Positions 17,244 through 26,401 are shown, counted from the first letter of the stretch. The stretch: DNA of 64,000 nucleotides from Nostoc sp. B(2019) (GCF_010091925.1 NZ_WVID01000004.1:186001-250000); one strand, 5' to 3'. Translations and numbers: made by a program. Notes: a model not told the origin generated them from the sequence alone.

Positions 17244-18056
17244 TCATAGCTTTCGACCAGTTACGAAAAAAGTCAGATTTTCGTACCAAACACCTTGTTC
17301 AGTTGCTTTTGCTTCAATTTTTTTACGATAATCTGCTTTCAATTGTGTCATTTGCTCTGCCGAAACCTGGGACAAAGGATTTTCTTTAGGATTAAACCAT
17401 TCTCCATTCCAGTTTCTAGCTTGTTCAAGACTGCGGTAAAAACCTAGTTGTTGAATTTTCACTTCAATATCTTGAAAACTAGCTTCTGCTAGCAGTTGAC
17501 GACACTTTTCTGGAGTTCCAATTTGCTCATTGATATTTGTCAACAAAATACCATATTTATCACAAACCTCAATTATGAGTGGTGCTTCACAAGATTTCTC
17601 AGAGCAACAAGAAAATCCGACGACTCCACCTGTTTTAAGAAAACGATACCATTTATTTAGAGCAGCAGGAATATCTTTAAAGTATGCGATCGCAGTGGAA
17701 CAAATAATTACATCAAAACTTTCATCATTGAAGTTTACATACTCTGCATCTGCTTCAATTAGTTCAATATTTTGCAAACCTAATTCCTCAATTTTCTGTC
17801 GTGCTTGAGCAAGCATCCCTGAAGAAAAATCTACACCAGTTACTTTCCCCTCAGAGCCAATAATTTGTGCAGTAGCAATGGCAATGATACCTGTACCAGT
17901 TGCCATATCCAATACTTTTTGTCCCTTCTGTAATTGAATTCGTTCTAATAGAGGCAGAGCGCGATAAATAGTATAATCGTTATCGTAAGTAGTTCTGCTA
18001 TTAAAGAAATTAATTACTTTTTGCTTGTATTGTTGCTCGTATTGGCTATTTTGCAT
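17244..18056 (-). CDS. Class I SAM-dependent methyltransferase (Methyltransf_11/25 type)
   Basis: 270 residues. SAM motif I VLDMATGTGIIA at residues about 44-55, acidic loop GKVTGVDFS, DAEYVNF motif for adenine binding, and FDVIICSTAIAYF as motif II. An N-terminal extension (about 40 residues) and a C-terminal helical region probably bind substrate. The resemblance is to UbiE/arsenite-methyltransferase-like enzymes, but substrate is unknown. Ends facing the E2 gene and is followed on the same strand, upstream, by the ATP-grasp gene. Confidence 0.88.
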   Translation of the reverse strand: MQNSQYEQQYKQKVINFFNSRTTYDNDYTIYRALPLLERIQLQKGQKVLDMATGTGIIAIATAQIIGSEGKVTGVDFSSGMLAQARQKIEELGLQNIELIEADAEYVNFNDESFDVIICSTAIAYFKDIPAALNKWYRFLKTGGVVGFSCCSEKSCEAPLIIEVCDKYGILLTNINEQIGTPEKCRQLLAEASFQDIEVKIQQLGFYRSLEQARNWNGEWFNPKENPLSQVSAEQMTQLKADYRKKIEAKATEQGVWYENLTFFVTGRKL

Positions 18057-18092
18057 AATATGCTAATGTTTCGCTGGTCAAATATGAAAATA

Positions 18093-18974
18093 TTAGAATA
18101 TGTCTTTCAACTTATTCCACAACTCAAGAGCAGGAATTTGACAAAGGCCAGCAAATTGAGCATCTGCTGTTTCTATTACAATCCATTCTCCACTTTCTAA
18201 TTGCCCGATATCAATTGCCACATAAGGAACACCAAGGCGCTCAGAGGCTAAGATTGCCAAGCTGAAAACTTGCTTTTCCTCTTGTGTTGATAACTTACTC
18301 AAGTTATCTTGACCATCCCAATAATATCCATATTTTAGAAGCTGCTGATTATAAATAAAGCATCTAAATTCTCTTCCCATTGGGAAACCATTGGGAGCTA
18401 GACGCTGGTGAAGCAACTTCATTAACTTTCTAATAATAACTTTACCTCGCGATCGCTCTTTTAATTTTAATAATAATCTGGTTAATTGTATTAACTCTTC
18501 TTGATTATTTGCTATGCAAAACTTCCATCCTTGCATTTTTATAGATTGAACTGTGCCTTTAACAAACACAGGAAATCCCAATAAGTCACCAGCTTCAATA
18601 CATTCATCTGTCGAAGTAATTACCACACTCTCAGGTGTTAATCCCTTTAAGTGCGGATAAAACAGATTAAACTCCAAGGCTGTCTGATGTTCTAATGGAG
18701 TATTGAGTAATCTTATCCCCTTAGCTAAAGCAGCTTGATATATAGCTTTATAACGCTCCAATTCCGGGATATATCCTACCCAGATACCAGCAGTTTCTAT
18801 AGCAGACTTAGGAATATGCCATAAAGCATTTTCTGCTGTGCCACAGCGTTGAAAATCTCGCGGCATATAGTAGACTTTGCACCCCAATATCCGAGAAGCC
18901 TCAGTCATTAATTTATTTTCGCTAGCACTGGCTGATGACTCTATTTGTTCTGTCGATTCACTTAAAACAATCAT
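18093..18974 (-). CDS. ATP-grasp domain protein
   Basis: 293 residues. The central and C-terminal parts look like an ATP-grasp fold: GFPVFVKGTVQS (residues about 140-152, ATP-binding lysine), FRCFIYNQQLLKYGYYW, and VAIDIGQLESGEWIVIETADAQFAG near the C-terminus, supplying acidic and polar metal-binding residues. ATP-grasp enzymes ligate a carboxylate to an amine or thiol. The partner substrate is unknown. It lies 36 bp upstream of the methyltransferase gene on the same strand, so the two may work together. Confidence 0.8.
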   Translation of the reverse strand: MIVLSESTEQIESSASASENKLMTEASRILGCKVYYMPRDFQRCGTAENALWHIPKSAIETAGIWVGYIPELERYKAIYQAALAKGIRLLNTPLEHQTALEFNLFYPHLKGLTPESVVITSTDECIEAGDLLGFPVFVKGTVQSIKMQGWKFCIANNQEELIQLTRLLLKLKERSRGKVIIRKLMKLLHQRLAPNGFPMGREFRCFIYNQQLLKYGYYWDGQDNLSKLSTQEEKQVFSLAILASERLGVPYVAIDIGQLESGEWIVIETADAQFAGLCQIPALELWNKLKDIF

Positions 18975-19028
18975 CTATTTCTCAGCGTACCTCTGCGTTC
19001 AAAAAGTGGGCAATGCCCACTACTAAAC

Positions 19029-20642
19029 TCAACCTTTCACACAAACAACTTGCTTGAGTGTCGCCACAACTTCAACTAAATCCGCTTGATTTGCCATCAC
19101 TTGGTCTATCGGTTTGTAAGCGCCGGGAATTTCATCTAAAACGCCAGTATCTTTGCGGCATTCAACCCCTTGAGTTTGCTCAATCAAATCATCAAGTGTG
19201 TAGACATTTTTTGCCTTATTTCTAGACATTAAACGTCCTGCCCCATGACTACAAGAGCAAAAGCTATGAGCATTACCCTTGCCCTTAACGATGAAAGACT
19301 TTGCCCCCATTGAACCAGGGATAATGCCATAGTCTTCAGTCTGGGCGCGGACTGCACCCTTGCGAGTCACATAAACATCTTCATCAAAATGCACTTCTTT
19401 TTCGGCGTAATTGTGATGACAATTTACTTGCAATAGTGGTTTAGTTGCCTTCCCACCCGCTAGATGCTTCTCGACTATGCGCTTAAATCGAGCCATCATC
19501 ACATCGCGGTTGACACGCGCATAGTCTTGCGCCCACTGCAAATCGTGCCAGTATGCCTGGAATTCTGGTGTACCAGCCACAAAGTAAGATAAATCAGGGT
19601 CAGGCAATTGATTACTTGCCATCTTGGCTAATTCCTTTGCTGTGTGAATGTGGCACTGGGCTAAATTATTGCCGATGTTGCGTGAACCAGAATGCAGCAT
19701 CAGCCAAACTTGGTTCTCTGTATCGAGGCACACCTCAATGAAGTGATTACCTCCCCCAAGAGAACCCATTTGTTTCATTGCCTTGCCTTGTAAGTCCTGT
19801 ACTCCGCGATGCAAGTCTTGAAAATCATCCCAGCGTTGCCAGTTAGTGACAGATTTTTCAACGTCTTTGTTTTCGTTGAATCCAGTGGGAATTGCTGCTT
19901 CAATATCTAAACGGATTTTCTTCAGTTTGCCTTCTAGTTGTTCAGCAGTAAATGGCGTTTTGATGGCAGACATTCCGCAGTTGTGTACAAATACTCCAGC
20001 TTTTAGCGCGAAATTATGGTATTCCGGTACTGTGAGACAGTAAACGTCCTCAGTATAATCTAGAGGAATCACTGCTACAACTTTGTGATTGCATTGATAG
20101 CCATCTTTGTCAGTCTGAGCATAAAAGGGCATTAAAGAAGTCCCTGTTTGAAGTAACTCGGCTTCTTTATAGGTTCCATCCCGAAGCATAAATTGATGAT
20201 CGGGAGTACAAATAATTTCCTCATCGTTATCTAAAATAACTTTTACGAGTTGAGTATTTCGTCTAGTTAGCTTAGCAGTTGCTTGAGCTGCGACGATTTT
20301 TCCTGTAGGGGTGCAAGAATAGATGATAAATTCTTTACCCTGGGTTGCTAAATCTTGAATACGATAAGATTTTCCATCCACTAAAGGAACTAAAGTATCT
20401 CCTACAAAACAGCCAATATCCACGCCCACAGCTGCGGGGATAATCGCTTCTTTTGTAGCAATTACAGAACCTACTAAAGCACCTTTACCTAAGTGGACAT
20501 CTGGCATCAAGGCTACGTGCTTAAACACAAATGGTAGCGATGCTACATTCTTTGCCATCTTGGTTTCTTCTGAACCCAGAGGATGATTCGCCCAAGATAA
20601 AACGGGTGCTGGTGTGGCTATTTCTAACTTTTCGTAAGCCAT
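19029..20642 (-). CDS. rtcB: RNA-splicing ligase RtcB carrying a mini-intein
   Basis: 537 residues encode RtcB (393 residues after excision) interrupted by a 144-residue intein. The N-extein ends AAVGVDIG at residue 77 and the C-extein begins with Cys222 in CGMSAIK, so the insertion is immediately before the conserved metal-binding Cys of the RtcB GVDIGCGM motif. C-extein motifs include GSLGGGNHF, HSGSRN and SHGAGR (the guanylylated His region). RtcB ligates 2',3'-cyclic-phosphate or 3'-phosphate RNA to 5'-OH ends using GTP and Mn2+, in tRNA or mRNA repair. Activity needs intein excision because an active-site Cys is split off. Confidence 0.96.
   Translation of the reverse strand: MAYEKLEIATPAPVLSWANHPLGSEETKMAKNVASLPFVFKHVALMPDVHLGKGALVGSVIATKEAIIPAAVGVDIGCFVGDTLVPLVDGKSYRIQDLATQGKEFIIYSCTPTGKIVAAQATAKLTRRNTQLVKVILDNDEEIICTPDHQFMLRDGTYKEAELLQTGTSLMPFYAQTDKDGYQCNHKVVAVIPLDYTEDVYCLTVPEYHNFALKAGVFVHNCGMSAIKTPFTAEQLEGKLKKIRLDIEAAIPTGFNENKDVEKSVTNWQRWDDFQDLHRGVQDLQGKAMKQMGSLGGGNHFIEVCLDTENQVWLMLHSGSRNIGNNLAQCHIHTAKELAKMASNQLPDPDLSYFVAGTPEFQAYWHDLQWAQDYARVNRDVMMARFKRIVEKHLAGGKATKPLLQVNCHHNYAEKEVHFDEDVYVTRKGAVRAQTEDYGIIPGSMGAKSFIVKGKGNAHSFCSCSHGAGRLMSRNKAKNVYTLDDLIEQTQGVECRKDTGVLDEIPGAYKPIDQVMANQADLVEVVATLKQVVCVKG
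19980..20411 (-). mobile_element. Mini-intein within rtcB (no homing endonuclease)
   Basis: 144 codons (host residues 78-221). Block A begins CFVGDTLV with nucleophile Cys1; block B CTPDHQF has Thr69 and His72; block F/G VYCLTVPEYHNF ends FVHN with penultimate His143 and terminal Asn144; the +1 residue is Cys. All residues needed for class 1 protein splicing are present. At 144 residues there is no room for a LAGLIDADG or HNH endonuclease, so it can splice but not home by itself. Confidence 0.95.
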
Positions 20643-20923
20643 AATTTTTTATATTTTGGATCTTTAAGGTTAATTTTGGGAATTGACGCAAAATTTCGCG
20701 TCTTTTCATTAGCTATTTGTAACTCACTACATTTGAGTTAGTCCCCTATATTTTCATGAAGCTTAAGAACTACTTTCAGGGAACCTCATCTTTGTAATAC
20801 AAATGTAACACATACAATGCGAATGTCAATTATTCAGAAAACAGCTTTTTTCTAAATGCATTAAAATTTGTAAATAAAATAACTTTGATCTAAATAGCCC
20901 CTTAGAGTAGCGACACAATACCT

Positions 20924-21841
20924 ATGGCAGTGCGTCAAGATACAATCTGGGAACGTTTTTTATCGCCTGTAGTGCGTCTTTTAATTGATGAGGAAGGATT
21001 GCGGCGTTACGCTGATAGTATTGACTGGGAGAAAGAGAGCGATCGCTTCCGACGAGAGGATGTGATAATGCCCCCGTACTACATTAGCCAAAATTTTCAC
21101 GGTATTACAGGCGGATATCTCAAATCTAGCGCAGCAGTTACTTACGACCCAATTACTCAATACGTTCTACCGCCTAATGAAACTGTAGTACGTCAAGCTT
21201 TAATTGATGCCATCAAAGTACAACCACGACGCATACTCGATTTAGGCTGTGGTACAGGTTCCACTACTTTAATGTTAAAGCAAGCTTTCCCTCAAGCAGA
21301 AGTCATTGGTTTGGACTTATCACCTTATATGCTGGTAAGGGCAGAAGACAAAGCTAAAACCGCTGGTTTAGATATAGTCTGGCGACATGGGAATGCCGAG
21401 AAAACTGTGTTCAGCGATGCATCGTTTGACTTGGTGACAGCTTCTTTGCTATTTCACGAAACACCAAATGCAGTATCCCAAACAATTCTGCGGGAAAGCT
21501 TTAGGTTACTGGTAGTTGGTGGACAAGTATTGATTCTAGATGGTAATCAGAAGACCCTACGTCAGTTAGATTGGCTTAATGATGTTTTTGAGGAGCCGTA
21601 TATTCGTGAGTATGCTGCTGGTAATATAGATGCGAGTATGGGTGCAGCAGGGTTTGAAGCAGTGCGAACTCAGGATGTATGGTGGATAAATCAGGTAACT
21701 AGTGGAGTAAAACCCATTCCTGGAGAAGATACAACTGTTCAAAAAAATGTTACACAATACTCTCCGACATCAAGAGACACCACAATAGATAATAATGATT
21801 TGGAGGGACTTGAGTCTCCAGCGTTTGGCGTAATGGCATGA
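20924..21841 (+). CDS. Class I SAM-dependent methyltransferase
   Basis: 305 residues. An N-terminal region of about 95 residues precedes SAM motif I ILDLGCGTGSTT, then AEVIGLDLSPYML and RHGNAEKTVF for ribose and adenine contacts. FDLVTASLLFHET is motif II. The C-terminal 45 residues are polar and possibly disordered. The stop codon overlaps the ATG of the next gene (ATGA), indicating translational coupling with the HAD phosphatase. Substrate unknown. Confidence 0.9.
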   Translation: MAVRQDTIWERFLSPVVRLLIDEEGLRRYADSIDWEKESDRFRREDVIMPPYYISQNFHGITGGYLKSSAAVTYDPITQYVLPPNETVVRQALIDAIKVQPRRILDLGCGTGSTTLMLKQAFPQAEVIGLDLSPYMLVRAEDKAKTAGLDIVWRHGNAEKTVFSDASFDLVTASLLFHETPNAVSQTILRESFRLLVVGGQVLILDGNQKTLRQLDWLNDVFEEPYIREYAAGNIDASMGAAGFEAVRTQDVWWINQVTSGVKPIPGEDTTVQKNVTQYSPTSRDTTIDNNDLEGLESPAFGVMA

Positions 21842-22566
21842 GTTTAAAGGCAGTTCTCTTTGATTTTAATGGTGTCATCATTAACGATGAGCCAATCCAC
21901 TTGCAACTGATAGATGAGATTCTCGTTCAAGAAAATCTCCAACCCCAAAGGGTCAATGAGCGTCAAGCTTCTTTAGGACGCAGCGATCGCGCTTGTTTTC
22001 AGCAACTATTTGCTAATCGCGGTCGAGTAGTCGCTGAAAACTATTTAACTCAGTTGCTATACCGCAAGGCCCAAGCCTATGTGTTGGAACTAGAGAAAAT
22101 CGAAAAACTGCCTTTATATCCAGGTTTAGAAGACTTGATTTTTCAGGTGCGATCGCGCAATCTGAAACTAGGATTAGTTAGTGGCGCTATTCGCAAAGAA
22201 ATAGAACTAGTACTTAATCGTGCCAATCTAGCTGAGTACTTTAAAATTATCGTAGCTGGTGATGATATTACTACCAGTAAACCAGAACCCGACGGTTATT
22301 TACTAGCAGTGAAACGCCTCAATCAAGAATTTCCTGCTTTGAATCTTCAACCACAAGAGTGTCTAGCAATTGAAGATACCCCAGCTGGTGTCCAAGCCGC
22401 AAAACGAGCGCAAATGCAGGTAGTTGGTGTAGCGAATACTTACCCATTTCACATGCTCCAGCGTTACTGTAACTGGACAGTTGATTATCTGAGTGATTTG
22501 GAACTCGAACGGGTGCAAGAAGTGTTTTCCCAAAAAGAGTTTCAGCCCACAGTAAGTGAATGTTAA
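21838..22566 (+). CDS. HAD-IA family hydrolase (beta-phosphoglucomutase-like)
   Basis: 242 residues. HAD motif I is DFNGVII (residues 8-14; nucleophile Asp8, second acidic residue replaced by Asn in DFNG, as in many HAD-IA members); motif II is VSGA; motif III Lys is in SKPEPDGY; motif IV is AIEDTPAGVQAA. A helical cap (residues 18-85) suits small phosphorylated substrates. Overlaps the methyltransferase by 4 bp. Confidence 0.9.
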   Translation: MSLKAVLFDFNGVIINDEPIHLQLIDEILVQENLQPQRVNERQASLGRSDRACFQQLFANRGRVVAENYLTQLLYRKAQAYVLELEKIEKLPLYPGLEDLIFQVRSRNLKLGLVSGAIRKEIELVLNRANLAEYFKIIVAGDDITTSKPEPDGYLLAVKRLNQEFPALNLQPQECLAIEDTPAGVQAAKRAQMQVVGVANTYPFHMLQRYCNWTVDYLSDLELERVQEVFSQKEFQPTVSEC

Positions 22567-22953
22567 GATCTCACAACTAAGTCTATGTACTTGTCAAATG
22601 CCTTGGTTACTAGAGCATTGATTCAGTAATTGCAAAAACCCGATTTCTTTTTCGGTAAAACGACCAATTTTCATTGACTGTAGAGACGTTGCAATGCAAC
22701 GTCTCTACGAAATAATCGGTTTTTCTCGCCCCTATCTTGAATACTGAATCGGTGTTCTAGATATGCTTTGCAAATGAGTTGCGGTTTTTGACTAGATAAT
22801 CCTTGAATTTCTTTACAATAATTTTACAATAGTCCCGTATTTCTCCGTAACACGCAAAGTTTTCATCAATATTTCTAGTATCAGATCCGAAATACTACGA
22901 ATTTAGTTTAGTAGTTGGTTATATGACTATACAATTTAGCCGTACCCAACTCG
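22567..22953. other. Intergenic region, 387 bp, with a palindromic repeat
   Basis: No gene visible. It contains the palindrome described separately (22680-22708) and AT-rich promoter-like sequence before the next gene. Confidence 0.5.
22680..22708. repeat. Palindromic repeat, GTAGAGACGTTGC type
   Basis: 13-bp perfect arms GTAGAGACGTTGC and GCAACGTCTCTAC with an AAT loop. This is a familiar dispersed palindrome of filamentous cyanobacteria. Single copy in the window. Confidence 0.75.
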
Positions 22954-23532
22954 ATGAAGCGATCGCATCTTGTCCAAATAGCCATGATAGTTCTATTTTC
23001 CATTGGCAGTCTTGGCGTTATCGGGGGAAGTTTTTTTCTTAGAAAAGCTTTTAGCAGTAATAGTGAGTCAGAGTTAATCACTGATACGTCGCGTTATAGA
23101 GAAGTTCGTAACCAACTTTGGTTTGGTAATAACCAAGTTAGACATTTTCCTAATGAGATTCCTGCTGATGCTAAAGGCGTCCGCATTGCCTACTCCCCAG
23201 GATTTTTGCAAGGAGGCAGTTATTTTCAAGTTAGGCTAAAACAGTCACCAGAAAAGATTCAAAAATTACTCTCACAATACAGAAGTATCGCTAAACATGA
23301 ATATATCGGTGGTAACACCAACGATCATATCAACTTACCTAATGGTGTACCGACAACTTTCTTTTATACCAGTGAATCTTCTGCGGAATCTTTTCCTACT
23401 ACATATCAAATATTAGTATTAGAAGCAAACGATAGAGGTAGACCTGGCTTCAAGTGGAATCATGGCGATAGTTATGGTGTAGCAATTAATAGTTCAGCTT
23501 CAGAAATTGTCTATTGGACTGAACAATGGTAG
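22954..23532 (+). CDS. Hypothetical protein with N-terminal membrane anchor
   Basis: 192 residues. Residues 8-29 (IAMIVLFSIGSLGVIGGSFF) form a signal or anchor helix. The remainder has beta-rich stretches (SYFQVRLKQSPEKIQKLLSQY, TTYQILVLEAND, SEIVYWTEQW) and is probably exposed to the periplasm. No family recognised. The start overlaps a HIP1 site; an ATG at 22984 would still leave most of the hydrophobic segment. Confidence 0.65.
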   Translation: MKRSHLVQIAMIVLFSIGSLGVIGGSFFLRKAFSSNSESELITDTSRYREVRNQLWFGNNQVRHFPNEIPADAKGVRIAYSPGFLQGGSYFQVRLKQSPEKIQKLLSQYRSIAKHEYIGGNTNDHINLPNGVPTTFFYTSESSAESFPTTYQILVLEANDRGRPGFKWNHGDSYGVAINSSASEIVYWTEQW

Positions 23533-23545
23533 ATATAGCTAAGGT

Positions 23546-23582
23546 TTAGATTCCCGACTTCTTAGAGAAGTCGGGAATCTAA
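23546..23582. repeat. Strong 17-bp stem-loop between two plus-strand genes
   Basis: Arms TTAGATTCCCGACTTCT and AGAAGTCGGGAATCTAA with a 3-nt loop. No strong T-run, so this is a palindromic repeat or weak bidirectional terminator. Confidence 0.7.
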
Positions 23583-23601
23583 TTGTTCACAAAAAATCGC
23601 T

Positions 23602-24087
23602 ATGAGAAAGATCATTATTGGGGTGATGGGCCCTGGAGAAAAGGCTACAGCAAATGAGTTGCAAAATGCCTACGCAATAGGTAAACTCATAGCTCAACAA
23701 GGATGGATTTTACTCACTGGTGGTAGGAATGTGGGGGTAATGGATGCAGCAAGTAATGGTGCAAAATCCATTAACGGTTTAACTATTGGCATTCTCCCCA
23801 GCGATAATCGAAATGGTATTTCTGAAGCATTAGATATTGCCATTTTTACAGACATGGGAAATGCTCGAAATAATATTAATGTTCTTTCCAGTGATGTGGT
23901 AATTGCCTGTGGTATGGGTGCGGGAACTGCTTCAGAAATTGCTTTAGCTTTGAAAGGAAATAAGAAAGTAATTTTGTTGACTGACGATGAAGAAAGCAAA
24001 GTTTTCTTCAAAAAACTATTGCCCGAAAATGTTTATATTGTTGAGAATGTAGTGGATGCGATCGCCACTGTCAAAGCAATTTTATAA
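23602..24087 (+). CDS. TIGR00725-type Rossmann nucleotide-binding protein (LOG/DprA-like fold)
   Basis: 161 residues. MGPGEKAT near the start, AQQGWILLTGGRNVGVMDAAS, then CGMGAGTASEIALAL resemble the SLOG superfamily (TIGR00725 proteins, LOG, DprA). The GGxxGxM and GxGT(A)xE motifs line a nucleotide or ribose-phosphate pocket. Precise substrate unknown. It stands alone with a hairpin upstream. Confidence 0.82.
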   Translation: MRKIIIGVMGPGEKATANELQNAYAIGKLIAQQGWILLTGGRNVGVMDAASNGAKSINGLTIGILPSDNRNGISEALDIAIFTDMGNARNNINVLSSDVVIACGMGAGTASEIALALKGNKKVILLTDDEESKVFFKKLLPENVYIVENVVDAIATVKAIL

Positions 24088-24217
24088 TAGTTAAATTAGA
24101 TGTGCGATCGCGAATAAATTCTAAACTTAAGTTGCTCTCTATTTTTCTTTTTCTAATGTAACAAAAAGGGATTAACTGTGTGTTTTTTTATACTTAATTG
24201 TCTAAGTTTTCTATATA

Positions 24218-24247
24218 AAAAGCTCAGGCACTAATGCCTGAGCTTAT
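24218..24247 (-). terminator. Rho-independent terminator of the RRM gene
   Basis: Stem AAGCTCAGGCA/TGCCTGAGCTT (24220-24245) with a 4-nt loop, followed on the minus strand by TTTTTAT. It lies about 120 bp after the stop of the RNA-binding protein gene. Confidence 0.85.
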
Positions 24248-24366
24248 ACCAAATTCTACATTATAAAAATGCGGCTATAAAAACGACCGCTGTTTTAGAA
24301 AGTTTTTAGCTTGCTAAAACTTGAACTAGGAGACTTTTAGATCTAAAAGGGTTTAGTCTATTTGGA

Positions 24367-24678
24367 TTAGTAACGGTTGTTGCGGTTGTAACCACCGCCA
24401 CCGCCGCGATTACCACCAAACGAACCGCCTCTATCTTCTTTGGGCTTGGCCTTGTTAACTTTCAGGTCGCGTCCCATCCATTCAGCACCATCAAGAGCTT
24501 CGATAGCTGCTGTTTCTTCAGCTTCCGTACCCATTTCCACAAAAGCAAAGCCGCGTAGACGGCCTGTTTCACGGTCAGTAGGTAGTTGAACCCGCTTTAC
24601 AGAACCATATTCTGCAAAAACGGCGCTCAAAGCATCTTGGGTAACTTCATAAGAGAGGTTGCCTACGTAAATCGACAT
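24367..24678 (-). CDS. RRM RNA-binding protein (cyanobacterial Rbp, Gly-rich tail)
   Basis: 103 residues. One RRM: RNP2 IYVGNL (3-8) and RNP1 LRGFAFVEM (42-50), followed by a Gly/Asn/Arg tail (from about residue 84). This is the cold-inducible RbpA-type protein of cyanobacteria, which binds U-rich RNA. The leader upstream to about 24950 is AT-rich and free of other genes, compatible with the long 5' leader such cold-shock genes use. Confidence 0.93.
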   Translation of the reverse strand: MSIYVGNLSYEVTQDALSAVFAEYGSVKRVQLPTDRETGRLRGFAFVEMGTEAEETAAIEALDGAEWMGRDLKVNKAKPKEDRGGSFGGNRGGGGGYNRNNRY

Positions 24679-25080
24679 AAAATGTCTCCAAAATCATAAG
24701 AGTGTAGAGATTTAGATTTCGGAGAGAAGTCTGTAAATACCAAAAGGGAAAAACCTGTCAATACTAAACACAAACGCTATCGCCGAATTAATTCTCATTT
24801 CATCATCTAGGTTAACATAACAACAAACTATCTGGGGAATTGAATCAAAAAACTGTTATAAAAAGTTATATTAACGATTTATCTTTAAATACGGAAATAT
24901 GGTAGACGCTGGATGATACATAACACTTTCTAAATAATTGTTGTGACTCTAGCTGTCTTGCTTGTAAATGATATAAGGCTGGGATGGCTGATACCTGCTC
25001 AACGAATAACTAGTGTTTATGCGGTATTATCTTGTCCATCAAATTAAATTAGACAGGGCCTTCTAGATAAGAGTTAAAAA
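24679..25080. other. Long leader of the RRM gene and element flank
   Basis: About 400 bp without a gene. The minus-strand side near 24680-24720 holds the probable leader and ribosome-binding site (AGAC-rich) of the RRM gene; the rest is AT-rich with no further structure that I can see. Confidence 0.5.
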
Positions 25081-25082
25081 AA

Positions 25083-25106
25083 ATGGTTCTGCCTTAAACA
25101 GAACCA
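25083..25106 (-). terminator. Hairpin with T-run downstream of tnpB
   Basis: Minus strand: arms TGGTTCTG and CAGAACCA closing a TTTAAGG loop, followed by eight T. It acts as an intrinsic terminator just outside the right-end hairpin of the tnpB element. Confidence 0.8.
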
Positions 25107-25111
25107 GTGAA

Positions 25112-26401
25112 CTACCCACACTGACTTGGAGTACCAAGTACAGTGTCGGCTTCTGTAATCACGGGGGAGTGCCCAAATTTAGACTTTCGCCCAAGAACAG
25201 GACTTACCTCCCCTCCTACAGCAGAGACGGCTGAACCTTCCGCCTTTAGCATTCTGATACCTTCTGCTCTAATGTTCGCTGCGGCGTTCCCATCACGATC
25301 ATGATGAGTATTACAATGAGGACAAGTCCAGTCACGGACATCCAATGGCATCTCACTTATTTGATAGAAACAATTAGAGCAGAGTTTGGAACTAGGGAAC
25401 CATCTATCAATTTCAACCAACTTCCCGCCATTGCGTTCTAGCTTATAAGCTAAAAAGTTAGTGAATGTTCCCCAACCTACATCAGATATTGCCTTCGCCA
25501 ATTTGTGATTACGAACCATGCCCTTGACATGAAGATTTTCTACTATGACAGCTTGGCTATCGCTGACCAACTTGTAACTGAGTTTATGTAGAAAATCTTG
25601 CCGCGAATTACTAACTCGCTCGTACACTTTAGCAACAACTCTTCTATATCTATTTCTTGAATTACTCCCTTTTTGTTTACGAGCTAATTTCTTTTGCTTA
25701 CGCTTGAGGTTTTTCTCGTGCTTGGCAATATGTCTAGGGTTGTCGTATTTAGAAACTTTTTCACCATCGGTTACAACAGCGAAGTGTTTCAACCCTAAAT
25801 CAATACCGTAGATTTTACCCTCGCAAGTTACAGGGTTTTCCCCCTCCAATTCAGTGAGGATAGATGCAAGATATTTACCAGAAGGCGTTTTGCTTACAGT
25901 AACAGTTTTGATTTTCCCCTCAATTGGTCTATGTATTTTGGCTTTGATTACCCCTATATTGCCAGGAAGCTTAACACTGCCCTTACGGGTTCGCCAGTTC
26001 CCTACGGAGGGAGACCCTCCTTCAGGACTGGACTCACCATCTACAATTTTGACATTTTGAGGATACTGGATAGACTGTTTACCATGCTTGGATTTGAACT
26101 TAGGAAAACCAGCACGTTTCTCAAAAAAGTTTTTATAGGCTGTAGTTAGATTGAGTGTTGTAGCCTGTAAAACTTGGCTATAACAATCGGCTAACCATAA
26201 GGTTTCTTCTGCTTTTTTGAGCGCAGGGAGAAAAGAGTTGAGTGCTGCACGGCTAAGTCCCTTACCCGTTTCTTTGTAAGTCTCAATTGACTTATTCAGA
26301 GCATAATTCCACCACCAACGAGCGCAACCAAAAGCTTGTGCTAATTGAATTTGCTGCTCAACTGACGGATATAAACGGACTTGGACAACCTTGTGTAACA
26401 C
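25112..26401 (-). CDS. tnpB: TnpB-type RNA-guided nuclease of an IS200/IS605 (IS1341-group) element
   Basis: 429 residues. RuvC residues are intact: Asp in GIDLGLKHF, Glu in IVENLHV and Asp in HDRDGNAAANI. The zinc ribbon is CSNC/CPHC. It has an N-terminal helix-turn-helix-like region (CARWWWNYALN). No tnpA accompanies it, so it depends on a TnpA in trans. A palindromic repeat has inserted in-frame (Glu-Ser-Ser-Pro to Arg-Lys-Gly region, encoded about 25980-26040) between the N-terminal domain and RuvC-I. The 3' end of the frame overlaps the right-end hairpin. TnpB uses an RNA derived from this 3' end to cut donor sites. Confidence 0.93.
   Translation of the reverse strand: MLHKVVQVRLYPSVEQQIQLAQAFGCARWWWNYALNKSIETYKETGKGLSRAALNSFLPALKKAEETLWLADCYSQVLQATTLNLTTAYKNFFEKRAGFPKFKSKHGKQSIQYPQNVKIVDGESSPEGGSPSVGNWRTRKGSVKLPGNIGVIKAKIHRPIEGKIKTVTVSKTPSGKYLASILTELEGENPVTCEGKIYGIDLGLKHFAVVTDGEKVSKYDNPRHIAKHEKNLKRKQKKLARKQKGSNSRNRYRRVVAKVYERVSNSRQDFLHKLSYKLVSDSQAVIVENLHVKGMVRNHKLAKAISDVGWGTFTNFLAYKLERNGGKLVEIDRWFPSSKLCSNCFYQISEMPLDVRDWTCPHCNTHHDRDGNAAANIRAEGIRMLKAEGSAVSAVGGEVSPVLGRKSKFGHSPVITEADTVLGTPSQCG

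Noticed and set aside
17244-18974. Methyltransferase plus ATP-grasp pair as part of a second peptide cluster (for example RiPP)
   Set aside because: I find no precursor peptide, transporter or protease next to them; the pair may simply be a small conserved operon.
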